DNA of 14,929 nt from Bacteroidota bacterium (GTDB taxonomy: Bacteria; Bacteroidota; Bacteroidia; B-17B0; Aurantibacillaceae), in NCBI GenBank assembly GCA_023433205.1, contig JAEZDS010000114.1, forward strand, positions 1-14,929, in the 5' to 3' direction. Made by a program: the position numbers and the translations under genes. Under the pieces are notes generated by a model. The model did not search any database, was not told the DNA's origin, and worked only from the letters and a program-made list of their open reading frames with translations. Below, piece by piece: positions 14,701 through 14,929 of the stretch; the first letter of the stretch is position 1; each line of letters begins with the position of its first letter.

Positions 14701-14794
14701 GAAAATTATATCCGATAAGTCCAAACAACACAATGATGATGGACATCACCACTGCCAGCACAGGCCTCCTAACACTTAATGAAGCAATATCCAT
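11723..14794 (-). CDS. RND-family (HAE1/AcrB-like) multidrug efflux permease
   Basis: This inner-membrane proton-driven pump of 1023 residues is full length for the HAE1 family. The start is ATG 14794-14792. The first membrane helix (about 10-31) is followed by a periplasmic loop with EFPSIDPPIITV (36-47), then helices from about 335 onward. The proton-relay acidic pair is intact as Asp401-Asp402 in GLVVDDGIVVTEN, and the partner lysine is Lys925 in GLVTKNGILIVEF, equivalent to E. coli AcrB Asp407, Asp408 and Lys940. The second half repeats the plan, with a large periplasmic loop at about 550-850. The trimer would take substrates from periplasm or membrane and pass them to the TolC-type channel encoded next, via the adaptor encoded before it. 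The start overlaps the adaptor stop by 1 nt (TGATG), and the end overlaps the channel gene by 17 nt. Drug-type substrates are inferred from the subfamily. Confidence 0.95.
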   Translation of the reverse strand: MDIASLSVRRPVLAVVMSIIIVLFGLIGYNFLGVREFPSIDPPIITVRTGYTGANAEVIQSQITEPLEKAINGIEGIRSISASSNQGSSNITVEFNLGSNLEAAANDVRDKVSQALRRLPQDIDAPPVVTKADADGRAIISMTLLSDRRSLLDVSDYAENVIAQQLQTIPGVSAVQIWGQRRYAMRIRLLPDRLSAYALTPLDVRQALDKENVDLPSGKIAGQSTELTVNTIGRLSTVSDFQNMIVKEQGNSIVRLRDVAVVEQGAENEETILKESGVPMVGVALVPQPGANYIDISDEFYKRYEQLKKDLPDDYKINIALDTTQFIRKSIIEVEETLLIALGLVILIIFLFFRDWLIAFRPLIDIPVSLIGAFFIMYIMDYSVNVLTLLAIVLATGLVVDDGIVVTENIFKKIELGMRPREAAIEGTREIYTAVIVTSLTLSAVFMPVIFLEGFVGRLFREFGIVIAGAVMISAFVSLTLTPMLNAKMVKKDPTKKSRFYLWSEPFFSGMDSWFRTKITAFLSHRWWAVSILAVTTAAIFFFGSQLQSELSPLEDRNWLRIQAVMPEGTSFERMDALMDKIAKFISDSVPEKQVCLTVTAPGFAGSGAVNTGFGRLTLIDADKRERSQKEIAAYLSKHFASFSEGKVFVIQEQSISSSAGPSGGLPVQYVLQTQDFEKLREKLPLFLDQVNKSPVFQGTDVNLKFNKPELVIDINREKARTLGVSIADVAQTIQLALSGQRFGYYINNGMQYEVIGQVNRADRDNPGDIKNLFVRNMAGSMIQLDNLISIEERSSPPQLYHYNRYQSATISAGLAPGNTIGDGIEEMDQIAAKVLDDNFVTSLTGSSRDYSESSSNILFAFVLALVLIYLLLAGQFESFTEPLIIMLTVPMALSGALFSLWYFNQTLNIFSQIGMIMLIGLVTKNGILIVEFTNQLREKGLNIREALIEASTARLRPILMTSMATMLGALPIAVAFGAGSESRMGMGIVIIGGLALAMILTLFVIPAIYSIVIRDKKDAKTV

Positions 14795-14929
14795 CAGTTA
14801 ACCTCGTCTACCAGTTTAAGTTTTGCCCCCTGCTTTACACCCAGCAGTCCGCTGGCTACTATGGTGTCTCCCGATCGTACTCCTTCAGTTACCTGAATGT
14901 GCTTATCGGTGCGCAGACCTATCTGCACC
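14794..14929 (-). CDS. Periplasmic adaptor subunit of RND pump, C-terminal fragment (5' end outside window)
   Basis: The last 44 codons of a gene enter from the right edge and stop at TGA 14796-14794, which overlaps the pump's ATG by one base. The residues (QIGLRTDKHIQVTEGVRSGD, then TIVASGLLGVKQGAKLKLVD) match the membrane-proximal beta domain at the end of HlyD/AcrA-type adaptors, where a 'V..GL..GD.VV..G...L..G..V' pattern is typical. The adaptor bridges the inner-membrane pump and the TolC-type channel. This end is intact; nothing can be said about the lipoprotein signal or the hairpin domain, which lie outside the window. Confidence 0.85.
   Translation of the reverse strand, partial: VQIGLRTDKHIQVTEGVRSGDTIVASGLLGVKQGAKLKLVDEVN

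Noticed and set aside
1..14929. CRISPR arrays, insertion sequences, integrases, tRNA or rRNA genes
   Set aside because: Reading both strands showed no regularly spaced repeats, no transposase or integrase motifs, and no RNA-gene-like segments; every long stretch is accounted for by the listed genes.

Overview
The window looks like chromosomal DNA from a member of the Bacteroidota, probably a free-living environmental lineage of moderate GC content. The main evidence is a PKD-repeat protein ending in a type IX secretion (T9SS type A) sorting domain, a CBM9-like/DUF5916 outer-membrane protein, promoter elements of the Bacteroidota type (TAnnTTTG at -7, one with TTTG upstream), and start codons without convincing Shine-Dalgarno sequences. 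I see no rRNA, tRNA, CRISPR array, insertion sequence or prophage gene. All genes are on the minus strand except two small ones at 3674-3865 and 4928-5158.

Reading leftward along the minus strand from the right edge, the first unit is a tripartite efflux operon. It holds the last 44 codons of a periplasmic adaptor (running in from beyond 14929), an RND/HAE1 inner-membrane pump (11723-14794) and a TolC-family outer-membrane channel (10438-11739), joined by 1-nt and 17-nt overlaps. Next come a two-domain universal stress protein (9508-10323) and a CPA2-type cation/proton antiporter with two cytosolic TrkA-C domains (7110-9386), which look like a stress and ion-homeostasis pair. A secreted five-repeat PKD protein with a T9SS tail (5232-6947) follows and ends at a bidirectional terminator it shares with the convergent gene 4928-5158.

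The left part holds a small DUF2892-type membrane protein with a cysteine-rich tail (4928-5158, plus), a trimeric-type purine nucleoside phosphorylase (3886-4698, minus), a 63-aa lipoprotein (3674-3865, plus), the DUF5916 protein (1098-3530, minus, GTG start), and an AlkC-family DNA glycosylase (1-1077, minus) whose C-terminus runs off the window. The AlkC-like gene has no stop codon inside the window but is clearly coding over its whole length.

Most of the window is ordinary housekeeping and accessory content, and I did not find a clear new multi-gene system. The most interesting part is the 229-nt intergenic region 4699-4927. It holds a perfect Crp/Fnr-like palindrome (GTAAC-N4-GTTAC) centred about 41 bp upstream of the start site predicted from a perfect TAnnTTTG element, then a leader of about 125 nt with a strong hairpin, ahead of the small Cys-tailed membrane protein. 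Also worth a look are an Asn-to-Asp change at the purine-recognition position of the phosphorylase, very short or absent predicted leaders for two genes, and a perfect 12-bp tandem repeat upstream of the stress-protein gene.
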